From: a virus
Virus record (IMG/VR): IMGVR_UViG_3300029787_000339
Span: 1 to 23,591 of that record
Length of the DNA stretch: 23,591 nucleotides
Strand: one strand, 5' to 3'
Positions within the stretch are counted from its first letter, which is position 1; every line of letters starts with the position of its first letter. Positions 6,275-13,436 of this stretch are shown here, piece after piece. The notes under the pieces were generated by a model that made no database searches, was not told the DNA's origin, and was given only the letters and a program-made list of their open reading frames with translations. Both the position numbers and the translations under genes were made by a program.

Positions 6275-6347
6275 TCCAGTTAAATTATGCCTTGAGTGTG
6301 GAAGAAAAAAATGGACTTGTAAGTGTCACAAAATAAGGAGTAAGTAA
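6177..6347 (+). CDS. overlapping zinc-ribbon-like small protein, GTG start, 56 aa
   Basis: A frame from GTG 6177 to TAA 6345-6347 encodes a protein starting (M)PRGRQRSIANDLKDFL. It ends with the Cys motif CLECGRKKWTCKCH, a CxxC-x6-CxC arrangement that could bind zinc. Its first bases closely resemble the start of the 5910 gene (GCC.AGAGGAAGAC shared). It explains the otherwise gene-free stretch 6275-6346, and its stop overlaps the next ATG as TAATG, like several other junctions here. The ribosome site is weak. The first 98 bases are also read by the 6113 gene in another frame. Function is unknown; DNA or RNA binding is suggested by PRGR and the Cys cluster. Confidence 0.55.
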   Translation: MPRGRQRSIANDLKDFLREHIVPLKKGEVIKGSPVKLCLECGRKKWTCKCHKIRSK

Positions 6348-6787
6348 TGCCAAAAGACGCATGTTATCATAAAGTTAAAGCTCGCTACAAAGTTTTTCCC
6401 TCAGCGTATGCCTCAGGAGCTATTGCAAAATGTCGCAAGGTTGGTGCTGCAAACTATGGCACTGGCGGTAAAAAGAAAAAAACCAAGAAAAAAGCAGAAG
6501 GCGGTGCAGTTAAGTTTGGTTCTGGTGGAAGTCCTAAATTTGAAGAGGTAGGCAGTCCAAGGTATAATATGAAAGATTTAGAAAAAGCAGTAAGAGAACT
6601 ATATTACGAAAAAAAACTACCTCCAAAACCAAATTTTACTGTTGATTCAAAAGGAAATGCTACAAAAAATTTTAGAAATGGCGGATCCACTAAACAAAAA
6701 CGTAAAAGACCATCAAAAAACCCAAACATTGCAAAAGGTTGTGGTGTCGTTATGAATAATAGAAGAAAAGAAACGTTTTACGGATAA
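6347..6787 (+). CDS. basic phage protein with YKVFPSAYASGAI motif, 146 aa
   Basis: The N-terminal block DACYHKVKARYKVFPSAYAS, then GAIAKCRKVGAANYG, is a recurrent signature of small phage and giant-virus proteins of unknown function, with two Cys (C6 and C29). A Lys-run and Gly-rich linker follow (KKKKTKKKAEGG). Then comes a helical stretch (MKDLEKAVRELYYEKKL) and a basic end with NIAKGCGVVMNNRRKETF. The last block is like the C-termini of other short phage proteins, including the fragment at the window start. Both ends are coupled by TAATG overlaps. No enzymatic motif is seen. A DNA-associated virion role is plausible. Confidence 0.65.
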   Translation: MPKDACYHKVKARYKVFPSAYASGAIAKCRKVGAANYGTGGKKKKTKKKAEGGAVKFGSGGSPKFEEVGSPRYNMKDLEKAVRELYYEKKLPPKPNFTVDSKGNATKNFRNGGSTKQKRKRPSKNPNIAKGCGVVMNNRRKETFYG

Positions 6788-7062
6788 TGGCAGTTAGAAA
6801 AACAAAAGCTGGTCTAGCACTTAAACGATGGTTCAAAGAAGATTGGAAAGATCAAAGAACTGGTAAAAAGTGTGGAAGACAAAAGGGTGAAAAAAGAGGT
6901 ACACCTTATTGTAGACCAACAAAACGTATTTCTAAGAAAACACCAAAAACTGCATCAGAGATGACAGCTACTGAAAAACGTAGTAGGATAGCACAGAAGA
7001 AAAGATTAGGTCAGCCTAAAGGTGCTCCAAGAAGAGTTAAATCTTTAAAAAGAAAAAAATGA
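6787..7062 (+). CDS. small basic protein (DUF5872-like), 91 aa
   Basis: The sequence LALKRWFKEDWKDQRTGKK, then CGRQKGEKRGTPYCRPTKR, then ISKKTPKTASEMT matches the DUF5872-type pattern as I remember it: W-rich start, CGRxKGE...YCRP, then KTPKT. About 37 percent of residues are Lys or Arg. The two Cys may pair or bind metal. It starts in a TAATG overlap with the 6347 gene and is the last of the small basic cluster. Function is not established; DNA or RNA binding is inferred from charge. Confidence 0.72.
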   Translation: MAVRKTKAGLALKRWFKEDWKDQRTGKKCGRQKGEKRGTPYCRPTKRISKKTPKTASEMTATEKRSRIAQKKRLGQPKGAPRRVKSLKRKK

Positions 7063-7088
7063 ATAATAAAAAGAAAATGGGATAAATT

Positions 7089-7754
7089 ATGGCAACATCA
7101 AACTCTAGAGATTTTGATTTAGATGTATCAGATGCAATAGAAGAGGCATATGAAAGATGTGGTTTAGAGGTTAGAACGGGATATGATCTCAAAACAGCAA
7201 GACGATCGTTAAATATAATGTTTTCTGAATGGGCAAATAGAGGTTTAAACCTTTGGACTGTTGAACAAAAGACTCAAGCTTTAACTTCTGGCACTGCATC
7301 TTATACATTTAACGCAGATCATACTGATTTACTAGAAGTTGTTATACGAAGAAGTGGCACTGATTTTTCTTTATCAAGAATGTCGAGAGGCGATTATTTA
7401 AATCTTCCAAATAAAGATCAAAGTGGAAGACCAAGTCAATATTATTTTGACAGAAAAATTACTCCTGCAGTTATTTTATGGCCAACACCAGACTCTAGCT
7501 CAGATAGTTTAATATATTATTATGTCCGTAGAATACAAGACGCAGACACAATGCAAAACACACATGACATTCCATTTCGTTTTTTACCTTGTTTAGTTGC
7601 AGGTCTATCCTACTATATATCAATGAAGAAGGCACCAGATAGAATACAGATATTAAAGAGTGTTTATGAAGAAGAATTTCAAAGAGCAAGCGATGAAGAT
7701 GAAGATAGAGTACCACTAAAACTTACACCAGATATTAAATACTTGAGGGTTTAA
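7089..7754 (+). CDS. P22 gp4-like head-tail adaptor, 221 aa
   Basis: An N-terminal helical block SDAIEEAYERCGLEVRTGYD is followed by LKTARRSLNIMFSEWANRG and LNLWTVEQ. Then comes a beta part (LTSGTASYTFNADHTDLLEV), a GRPSQYYFDR segment and PAVILWPTPDSSSDSLIYYYVRRIQD. It ends in helices with FLPCLVAGLSYYISMK. This is the layout of the P22 gp4/SU10-type adaptor that binds under the portal. Length is close to the family norm. Its stop overlaps the next start (TAATG). It and the 8062 product probably form successive neck rings, supporting a podovirus assignment. Confidence 0.72.
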   Translation: MATSNSRDFDLDVSDAIEEAYERCGLEVRTGYDLKTARRSLNIMFSEWANRGLNLWTVEQKTQALTSGTASYTFNADHTDLLEVVIRRSGTDFSLSRMSRGDYLNLPNKDQSGRPSQYYFDRKITPAVILWPTPDSSSDSLIYYYVRRIQDADTMQNTHDIPFRFLPCLVAGLSYYISMKKAPDRIQILKSVYEEEFQRASDEDEDRVPLKLTPDIKYLRV

Positions 7755-8065
7755 TGGCTAGATTTGCAAGCAATAAAAGAGCATTTGGATATTCAGAACG
7801 TTCTGGATTCAAATATAAATTAAGTGACATGAGAAAAGAATGGAATGGATTGACTGTTGGTTATGATGAATATGATCCTAAACACCCACAATTAAGTCCT
7901 ATTCGTGTAGGTCCAGATCCTCAAGCTTTAAGAAATCCAAAACCAAGAGTTGAATTTAGAGATGCAAAAGTACAGTTTCCTATATTTGATTTACAAACAA
8001 TATCCTTCAAAGAAAAACTAAAACTACAATCAGCATTAGGTTCTGTTACAGTGAGCACATCATGA
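7754..8065 (+). CDS. conserved neck-region protein, 103 aa
   Basis: It begins MARFASNKRAFGYSERSGFK and continues YKLSDMRKEWNGLTVGYDEY, DPKHPQLSPIRVGPDPQALR and NPKPR. This pattern is shared by small proteins placed between adaptor genes in marine podoviruses. Related proteins sometimes carry CxxC pairs like a zinc ribbon; here the equivalent places (YSERSG and YDEYDP) have no Cys, so metal binding is unlikely. The C-terminus GSVTVSTS is nearly the same as that of the 20567 gene product. It overlaps the 8062 gene by ATGA. A virion neck component is inferred from position. Confidence 0.65.
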   Translation: MARFASNKRAFGYSERSGFKYKLSDMRKEWNGLTVGYDEYDPKHPQLSPIRVGPDPQALRNPKPRVEFRDAKVQFPIFDLQTISFKEKLKLQSALGSVTVSTS

Positions 8066-8706
8066 GTTTTACATTATCTTCACTTAAAACGGCTATCAAA
8101 GATTATAGCGAAAATCAAGAGACATCTTTTGTAACTCACTTAGATGATTTTATTGTTTCTGCTGAAGAGCGAATACTTAAAAGTGTTGACTTAGAATATT
8201 TTAGAAAAAATGTAACTGGAGCAATGACTTCAAGCAATCAGTTTTTGGCTGTTCCAAGTGATTATTTGGCTTCATTTAGTTTATCGATTACATCTTCTAG
8301 CACTAAACATTTTTTACTACAAAAAGATGTAAACTTTTTGCAAGAATTTAATCCAGATGGATCAACTGGTAGACCTAAATACTACGCTATATTTGATGTG
8401 AATAATTTCCTTATATCTCCAACACCTAATGACAACTTTTCTGTTGAATTACACTATTATTACAGACCAACAAGTTTAAAAGATTCTGGAGATTCTGGAA
8501 CTACTTGGTTGAGTACAAATGCACCAAATGCTTTATTGTATGGATGTTTAGTTGAAGCATATACATACATGAAAGGTGAGCCAGATGTTATGCAACTTTA
8601 CAACAATAGGTTTATAGAATCTTTGAGTAGAGTCAAGGACTTAGCAGAGGCAAGAGAAAATAGTGATGCATATCGTAGAGGACTTCCAGAAAGGCCAAGG
8701 ACTTGA
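8062..8706 (+). CDS. SU10-like phage adaptor protein, 214 aa
   Basis: It begins SFTLSSLKTAIKDYSENQET, followed by FVTHLDDFIVSAEERILKSV. Next come VPSDYLASFSLSI, GSTGRPKYYAIFD, VELHYYYRPTSLKD, and a C-terminal helical part with LLYGCLVEAYTYMKGEPDVM and QLYNNRF. This order of helix pair, beta half and ending helices fits the short-tailed phage adaptor family (SU10 adaptor type), related in fold to the 7089 product. Start and stop are both translationally coupled: ATGA before and TTGA after. It would sit between portal or adaptor 1 and the nozzle encoded at 18702. Confidence 0.72.
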   Translation: MSFTLSSLKTAIKDYSENQETSFVTHLDDFIVSAEERILKSVDLEYFRKNVTGAMTSSNQFLAVPSDYLASFSLSITSSSTKHFLLQKDVNFLQEFNPDGSTGRPKYYAIFDVNNFLISPTPNDNFSVELHYYYRPTSLKDSGDSGTTWLSTNAPNALLYGCLVEAYTYMKGEPDVMQLYNNRFIESLSRVKDLAEARENSDAYRRGLPERPRT

Positions 8707-9386
8707 CCGAAATAGCTATAGTAGGTCTAGGTTCTAGTTACGCAGATTTTATTTCTGCACGAGTTAATTCTCAAAAGTTTGATGAAATATGGGGTATTAA
8801 TTCTATTGGTGGTATTATACATGTTGATAGAACTATTATGATGGATCCAGTATCTAGATTTCTTGATACAAAAAATGCAGGCACACAAACAGAAATTGCC
8901 AGAGAATTTTTAAAAAACAACAAAAAACCTATATATACTTGTGAGTTAGACAAAAGAGTTAAACATTTAGTTAAATATCCATTAGCAGAGGTGGTGAAAA
9001 ATACTGGTCTTTGTTATTTTAATAACACTGTTCCTTATGCAATAGCTTTAGCAATTTATGAAAAAGTTGATAAAATTAATTTATATGGCATAGATTATAG
9101 TTATATGCACAATTTACATATGGCTGAGGCGGGTAGAGCTTGCACTGAGTTTTGGCTTTGTGTTGCCATACATAAGGGTATGCAGATTGAAGTTGCTCAT
9201 AGATCAAATTTATTAGATACGAGTGTGCCTAATGAAGAAAAACTTTATGGATATCATAGATTAGATGATCCATTGGTACAGACTATGAACAAAGGTGTGC
9301 TTGAGGTAACTAAACAATCTTTGTTAAGTTCTCCAGAACCACAAGATAAAACACCTATTTTATTTGGAAGGCATGATAATGTTTAA
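8703..9386 (+). CDS. Rossmann-like protein of unknown role, TTG start, 227 aa
   Basis: The start is TTG within a TTGA overlap; no suitable ATG is near, and the conserved strand-loop EIAIVGLGSSYADFI begins at residue 3. Further blocks are YDEIWGIN-like (FDEIWGINSIGG), DRTIMMDPVSRFLDTKNAGT, PIYTCELDKRV, YFNNTVPYAIALA, INLYGIDYSY and EEKLYGYHRLDD. The glycine-rich first loop and the IN.YGIDY strand suggest a Rossmann fold, distantly like DUF115/MptE or sialyltransferase-type enzymes. I recall close relatives in many marine phages without known function. Its place among neck genes could mean nucleotide-sugar or virion modification, but no substrate can be named. Confidence 0.65.
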   Translation: MTEIAIVGLGSSYADFISARVNSQKFDEIWGINSIGGIIHVDRTIMMDPVSRFLDTKNAGTQTEIAREFLKNNKKPIYTCELDKRVKHLVKYPLAEVVKNTGLCYFNNTVPYAIALAIYEKVDKINLYGIDYSYMHNLHMAEAGRACTEFWLCVAIHKGMQIEVAHRSNLLDTSVPNEEKLYGYHRLDDPLVQTMNKGVLEVTKQSLLSSPEPQDKTPILFGRHDNV

Positions 9387-9666
9387 TGTAAATGTTGCAC
9401 AAGTAGGCAGTGTAAACGTAGCGACTTCAGAACATGGTGGTCTATCTGACGAACAGATAGCTGATCTTGCTTTAGAAAAAATATGTTTAGTTTCTGATAC
9501 TGCACCAGAACCTATTAAGCAACAAGCCTTGGCTTACAAAGAGAATTTGAAACAAGTCTTAATATATTACGTTAGATTGGCAAAAAAAGAAGAACGTGCT
9601 AGTATTGTAAATATTCTAGAAAAGAATAGTGGTAATGATGTAGCAAATTTAATAAGGAGATTATAA
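9379..9666 (+). CDS. small conserved helical phage protein, 95 aa
   Basis: I choose ATG 9379 because GGAAGG at 9366-9371 lies at proper distance. TTG 9364 and ATG 9373 are alternatives that are too close to or inside that site. It has DEQIADLALEKICLVSDTAP, then EPIKQQALAYKENLKQVLIYYVRLAKKE, and ends in DVANLIRRL. This pattern is a recurrent small protein in marine phage structural regions. It is mostly helical and has no membrane segment. It overlaps the previous gene by eight bases, and its stop overlaps the next ATG. Function is unknown. Confidence 0.68.
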   Translation: MFNVNVAQVGSVNVATSEHGGLSDEQIADLALEKICLVSDTAPEPIKQQALAYKENLKQVLIYYVRLAKKEERASIVNILEKNSGNDVANLIRRL

Positions 9667-10121
9667 TGGCCATTACTCAAGCGATGTGCACATCTTTTAA
9701 AAAAGAATTATTAGAAGGTGTACATAATTTTAAAAACTCTGGCGGAGACACTTTTAAATTAGCACTTTATGCAATTAGTAGTGGAGGTAAATCTTCTACA
9801 ACTGCTACATTAGGTGCTACAACAACTGCTTTGGTAACAACGGGTGAGGTTGCATCAAGTGGTTCATACACAACTGCTGGTGGGACTTTAACAAGAGTTG
9901 ATCCAACAACATCTGGCACAACTGCTTTTACAGATTTTTCAGATGTTAGTTTTACAACTGCAACAATTACTGCTAGAGGAGCTTTGATATATAACAGTTC
10001 TGATAGTAATAAAGCAGTGGCAGTTTTAGATTTTGGCGGTAATAAAACATCTACCTCTGGTACTTTTACAGTTCAGTTTCCAACGGCAAATGGAAGTAAT
10101 GCAATAATTAGGATTGCCTAA
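9666..10121 (+). CDS. conserved virion protein, 151 aa
   Basis: The N-terminus ITQAMCTSFKKELLEGVHNF, a Thr/Ser/Gly-rich middle, and the C-terminal block TARGALIYNSSDSNKAVAVLDFGG ending FTVQFPTANGSNAIIRIA form a very widespread phage structural family. It is predicted all-beta. Annotations of relatives vary (virion structural, head or tail protein), and I cannot assign a precise position in the particle. It starts in a TAATG overlap and ends in one, beginning the fibre and appendage region. Confidence 0.65.
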   Translation: MAITQAMCTSFKKELLEGVHNFKNSGGDTFKLALYAISSGGKSSTTATLGATTTALVTTGEVASSGSYTTAGGTLTRVDPTTSGTTAFTDFSDVSFTTATITARGALIYNSSDSNKAVAVLDFGGNKTSTSGTFTVQFPTANGSNAIIRIA

Positions 10122-10744
10122 TGACTCAAATTACTGGATGGGGACGAGGCACTTGGAACGAAGGTTCCTGGGATAGTCCACTTCCAGTCGTTGTTACGGG
10201 TGTTTCTGGTACTACTGCATTAGGAACGGCAACACAAGCCTCCATATATCCAGTTACTGGTGTTTCTTCAACATCTGCGCTAGGCAATGAAAGTGTTACT
10301 GCTTCTGCTCTTGTAGTTGAAACTGGTGTTGTAGGCACTTCTGCACTAGGTAGTGAAAATGTTGTTTGTGATGTAAGTTTTTCTGTTACTGGTTTAGGTG
10401 CTACGGGTGTAAGTGGTGATGAGACAGTAAGTGCCTCTGCTTTAGTAACAGAAACTGGTCTTGTAGGTACAATTGGTTTTGGTGACGAACAAGTTGTTGG
10501 AACTGCACTTGTCACACCTACTGGACTAAGTGCTACGAGTGCAATTGGTTCAACTGTTATTGAATCTAAATATGCAGTTACTGGATTTGAATTGACATCT
10601 GGTCTTGGAAATGAGAATGTATATCAAGATGTGGTGCCAAGTCAGACACCTAATTATGTAAGTGTTAGTGGTGCGACAACTGAGTATACTAATATAACAC
10701 CAAGTCAAACAGAGACTTGGGTTGAGATTAATAAGGCGGCATAA
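10121..10744 (+). CDS. tail appendage protein with seven ~22-aa repeats, 207 aa
   Basis: A conserved N-terminal tag GWGRGTWNEGSWDSPLP is followed by seven tandem units of about 22 residues built on TG(V/L)..TSALG.E.V.ASALV. Their TG pairs are at residues 26, 46, 68, 90, 112, 134 and 154. The C-terminus has two PSQT..(Y/W)V units and ends TWVEINKA. Such repeats suggest a beta-solenoid or extended fibre. The N-terminal Trp/Gly tag is probably the particle-binding part (inference). The bases of the repeat are less regular than the protein, so it is not a very recent expansion. Confidence 0.65.
   Translation: MTQITGWGRGTWNEGSWDSPLPVVVTGVSGTTALGTATQASIYPVTGVSSTSALGNESVTASALVVETGVVGTSALGSENVVCDVSFSVTGLGATGVSGDETVSASALVTETGLVGTIGFGDEQVVGTALVTPTGLSATSAIGSTVIESKYAVTGFELTSGLGNENVYQDVVPSQTPNYVSVSGATTEYTNITPSQTETWVEINKAA
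10190..10621 (+). repeat. tandem repeats coding seven 22-aa units
   Basis: The units run in frame through the 10121 gene with a period of 66 bp, the first and last being 60 bp. The DNA copies are diverged but keep recognisable cores such as GTAGGCACTTCTGCACTAGG. Copy number could change by slippage or recombination and thereby alter fibre length. Confidence 0.6.
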
Positions 10745-11257
10745 ATGGCAAGTTCTTTTTCAACAAATCTAGGTGCAGAAATAATGGCATCAGGCGAAAA
10801 GTCTGGTACCTGGGGCGATATAACAAACTTTAATTTAAATATTGTAGATAGATTGGTGTCTTTTGGTGAATTAACCGCAAGTGATACAACTACAGATTTA
10901 ACTATTAGAGTAGCATCGCCAACATCTGGTTCAAGCAATGTACAAACTGGAATGTATTCTGTTATAAATTTAAAGGATAGTGGGTCAGATTTAGGTGGTA
11001 ATAATACTGTTACTATAGGACCTAACACCGCATCAAGATTTTTCATAATTAAAAATAGTCTTTCTGGAACAAGAAGTGCTATAATAACACAAGGTTCTGG
11101 AAGCAGTGTTACGATTGCAAACGGAAACATAGATCTTGTCTTTTGTGATGGTGCAGGATCTGGAGGAGCGGTCACAAGTGTGGGTGACTCATTACAATTA
11201 ACTAACAATGCTGCAATTGCAGCGGAGGCCACAAGTTTGGCCATAGCTTTAGGATAG
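10745..11257 (+). CDS. tail fibre-like structural protein, 170 aa
   Basis: It begins MASSFSTNLGAEIMASGEKS, followed by GTWGDITNFNLNIVDRLVS. This is a common opening of marine-phage fibre-like proteins (..LMATGEKSGTWGDITN.N). The rest is a beta-rich region with a strand-loop pattern (MYSVINLKDSGSDLGGNNTV, then FFIIKNSLSG, then GNIDLVFCDGAG). It ends with AAIAAEATSLAIALG, perhaps a short helix. It sits between the repeat protein and other small beta proteins. A fibre, collar or baseplate appendage is likely; the receptor is unknown. Confidence 0.6.
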   Translation: MASSFSTNLGAEIMASGEKSGTWGDITNFNLNIVDRLVSFGELTASDTTTDLTIRVASPTSGSSNVQTGMYSVINLKDSGSDLGGNNTVTIGPNTASRFFIIKNSLSGTRSAIITQGSGSSVTIANGNIDLVFCDGAGSGGAVTSVGDSLQLTNNAAIAAEATSLAIALG

Positions 11258-11266
11258 GAGAATAAA

Positions 11267-11719
11267 ATGGCAGATGAAGCTATCGCAAGCATCCAGGTTA
11301 GCGTTTTACCCGATGAGATAAGAAAAACCTTATCGTCAACTATGACTGTTACACCTGCAGATGCGAATGATAAATTTTATTATAAACTTACGAGTGTATC
11401 AAACTCTAGTACAGATTTGATTGCAGGTGCTTTTTTGGATTATACTGCGGTTGATGATGATACTGCACCAACTGCGGTGGCAACTGGTGATAAAGTTAAA
11501 TTTTTGTTTATTAAGAATGTTGATACAAATAGTAGAAGTATATATGTAGTTTTAGATGCGGGAACTGCATCAAGCTCTGTAACTGATGGTATTACAATAG
11601 GACCTAATGAGTTTTTCTGTGCACGATTACCTAATACTACAGTAGCGGATATTCATGCAATTTCTTCTGCCTCAACTGCTGAAGCAATAGTGGTAGCACT
11701 TTTAGATGATGTAGGCTAG
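11267..11719 (+). CDS. small virion protein, 150 aa
   Basis: It has an AGGAGA ribosome site. The N-terminus is DEAIASIQVSVLPDEIRKTL. A beta-rich body follows, with FYYKLTSVSNSSTDLI, VKFLFIKNVDTNSRSIYVVL, DGITIGPNEFFCARLPN and a final AIVVALLDDVG. The IGPNEFF..RLP stretch resembles jelly-roll-type appendage proteins that I associate with marine phages. No enzyme motif. Position implies a tail or fibre component. Confidence 0.55.
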   Translation: MADEAIASIQVSVLPDEIRKTLSSTMTVTPADANDKFYYKLTSVSNSSTDLIAGAFLDYTAVDDDTAPTAVATGDKVKFLFIKNVDTNSRSIYVVLDAGTASSSVTDGITIGPNEFFCARLPNTTVADIHAISSASTAEAIVVALLDDVG

Positions 11720-11728
11720 GAGGGATAA

Positions 11729-12064
11729 ATGGCTAATACTTTTAAAAACAAAGTATATGATGGGACTTCTAGCACGTCTGCCAGTGCTGAGATGCTTGTC
11801 TATACTGTACCTACATCCACAACAACTGTTGTTATTGGATTAACATTAGCCAACACAAATACTTCAAGCCAAGTTACTGCAAGTGTTAAATTACATGCAG
11901 CACAAAGTGTATTTCTTGCGAGAGATATTCCTATTCCTGCTAATTCAAGTTTTGAATTCATGGCGGGTAATAAGATTATTATGGAAGCGGGTCATACGTT
12001 AGCGGTCATATGTAATACTGCAAATAGTTTAGACACAGTAGCGAGCATCATGGAGATAACCTAA
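11729..12064 (+). CDS. small conserved virion protein, 111 aa
   Basis: It has an AGGAGG ribosome site. The sequence TVVIGLTLANTNTSSQVTAS, then VKL, then FLARDIPIPANSSFEFMAGN and KIIMEAGHTLAVICNTANSLDTVASIMEI is a strongly patterned beta-sandwich. It belongs to a common marine-phage appendage family whose members have the motif ..P.PAGSSLE...G.KI. It is usually close to fibre genes. The stop overlaps the next start (TAATG). The role within the fibre complex is unknown. Confidence 0.65.
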   Translation: MANTFKNKVYDGTSSTSASAEMLVYTVPTSTTTVVIGLTLANTNTSSQVTASVKLHAAQSVFLARDIPIPANSSFEFMAGNKIIMEAGHTLAVICNTANSLDTVASIMEIT

Positions 12065-12519
12065 TGCCTTTCATTGGATCAAGTCCAGTTAATCAATTTG
12101 AAAATTTACCAACTAGACAAGAATTCAGTGGTGATGGTAGTACGACTACTTTTACATTAAATCAAACTGTTAATTCTGCACAAGAGATTGTTGTAAGTGT
12201 TGATGGGGTAGTGCAAGAACCAACGGGTGCTTATACTGTACCAGATGGCACAACTTTGACATTTAGTGCGGCACCTAGTTCAAATTCTGGCAATAATATT
12301 TTTGTCATGTTTTTTGGTAGGACTTTAGGAACTGTAACACCTGCAGATGAGAATAAAGGTAATTTTAAAACTGGTGGTATTTTTAGAACAAACGCTCAAA
12401 GTTTAACAACATCAACTACAATTTTAGCTACAGAAAACGCTCAAGCCACGGGCACTTTAACAGTGGCAAGTGGCGTGACACTAACTGTCAATGATGGTGG
12501 AAGGTTGGTGGTGACATGA
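12064..12519 (+). CDS. fibre-cassette head gene A (MPFIG-type), 151 aa
   Basis: It starts MPFIGSSPVNQFENL, followed by a beta domain FSGDGSTTTFTLNQTV with VVSVDGVVQEPTGAYTVPDG and NIFVMFFGRTLG. That domain occurs in many phage fibre proteins. The second half (GGIFRTNAQSLTTSTTILAT, then ATGTLTVASGVTLTVNDGG) looks like a fibre-tip beta region. It is the counterpart of the 15677 product (MPYIG start, same domain) and heads the first copy of a four-gene cassette. It ends in ATGA overlap with the first GDLA gene. It may anchor the following small fibre proteins (inference). Confidence 0.65.
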   Translation: MPFIGSSPVNQFENLPTRQEFSGDGSTTTFTLNQTVNSAQEIVVSVDGVVQEPTGAYTVPDGTTLTFSAAPSSNSGNNIFVMFFGRTLGTVTPADENKGNFKTGGIFRTNAQSLTTSTTILATENAQATGTLTVASGVTLTVNDGGRLVVT

Positions 12520-12971
12520 GTACAATCAAAGTAGATACATACCTAACTCGTGGTGGTGCATCAGAAATAGCCATTGACAAACTAAAAGGTGCATCAAGTG
12601 CAGGTTCAATGACTGTTGTTGGAGAGGGTGGTTCAACCACTACTAATATGCAACAAGGGTTGGCGAAGTGTTGGATTAATTTTCAAGGACAAGACACATT
12701 TTCAACTAGGGGTTCTTTTAATCTAGCTAGTATGACAGATAATGGAGTTGGCGATTATACAATTACAATAAATAATGACATGGGTAACAATGATTACAGT
12801 ATAACATCCACAGGATATAAACCAAGTGCTGACTTTGGTTTTATAACAAATAATAATGGAAATTATTTTACAACTGGAACTGCTAGAATTGAAACCGTTG
12901 AACATGACGGTGGTCATAAACAAACAGAATTTGACCAATCTTGCGTTACAATTCACGGAGACTTAGCATGA
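12516..12971 (+). CDS. GDLA-type small fibre protein A1, 151 aa
   Basis: First of three paralogues in cassette A. It begins MSTIKVDTYLTRGGASEIAI. The family core follows: GEGGSTTTNMQQGLAKCW, NFQGQD, GSFNLASMTDNGVGDYTITI and NNDMGNNDYSIT. It ends IHGDLA. The core QG..K.W...NG...DSFN.ASITD.GTGDYT is a domain often found once at the end of marine-phage fibres. Here it is a stand-alone gene. The last codons are part of a junction repeat containing the next gene's ribosome site. It probably forms receptor-facing trimers or hetero-fibres; the receptor is unknown. Confidence 0.68.
   Translation: MSTIKVDTYLTRGGASEIAIDKLKGASSAGSMTVVGEGGSTTTNMQQGLAKCWINFQGQDTFSTRGSFNLASMTDNGVGDYTITINNDMGNNDYSITSTGYKPSADFGFITNNNGNYFTTGTARIETVEHDGGHKQTEFDQSCVTIHGDLA
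12957..12971 (+). repeat. fibre junction repeat 1
   Basis: GGAGACTTAGCATGA codes the final GDLA and, in its ATGA, the stop of one gene and the start of the next. GGAG serves as the ribosome site for the downstream gene. It differs by one base from junctions 3 and 6. Confidence 0.75.
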
Positions 12972-13432
12972 GTACAGTAGTATTAGACACAATCACAGGC
13001 AAGTCCACTGCAACAACCATAACCATTGGCTCAACACCTGTAGTTAGTGCAAGTGCAAACTCTATGACTATTAGAGGTGAGGGTACAGCACAGACAAGTA
13101 TTCAGCAAGGGTTGGTTAAAACATGGATGTCAATGAACGGAAGTAGCACGATAGCACTTTTTGATTCTTTAAATACTGCATCAATTACAGACAACGGAAC
13201 TGGTGATTATACTCAAACTTACACTAATGCAATGGGTAACAATGATTATTCTACAGTTATATCAGTTAGGGCGCAAAGTTCTTCTTATTTAAACGGAGGA
13301 ATGATTGGTAATGATAACAGTTATGCTATGGTTACAGGTAATGTACGAGTAACAACAAACTATGCAGCAGGTTCTTCTGCTAGAGAAGATAGAGGTATAG
13401 TAAATACTCAAATAGCAGGAGACCTCGCATAA
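12968..13432 (+). CDS. GDLA-type small fibre protein A2, 154 aa
   Basis: The start is ATG 12968 in the ATGA of junction 1; an upstream ATG at 12941 in the same frame lies inside gene A1 and lacks a ribosome site. It begins MSTVVLDTITGKSTATTITI. It carries RGEGTAQTSIQQGLVKTWMS, then DSLNTASITDNGTGDYTQTY, then TNAMGNNDYSTV, and ends QIAGDLA. The core matches A1 closely while the C-terminal part (residues about 95-145) differs, as expected if the distal part meets different receptors. Confidence 0.68.
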   Translation: MSTVVLDTITGKSTATTITIGSTPVVSASANSMTIRGEGTAQTSIQQGLVKTWMSMNGSSTIALFDSLNTASITDNGTGDYTQTYTNAMGNNDYSTVISVRAQSSSYLNGGMIGNDNSYAMVTGNVRVTTNYAAGSSAREDRGIVNTQIAGDLA

Positions 13433-13436
13433 TGGC
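13418..13436 (+). repeat. fibre junction repeat 2
   Basis: GGAGACCTCGCATAATGGC, identical over 19 bases to junctions 4 and 5. It codes GDLA, stop TAA, the overlapping start ATG and the ribosome site GGAG. Confidence 0.8.

Noticed and set aside
7059-7085. Tiny frame coding MNNKKKMG between 7062 and 7089
   Set aside because: Eight residues, low complexity, no ribosome site; probably just spacer before the adaptor gene.
10126-10515. Minus-strand open frame over the repeat gene
   Set aside because: Repeats give open frames on both strands; the plus-strand protein has the conserved GWGRGTW tag and coupled ends.
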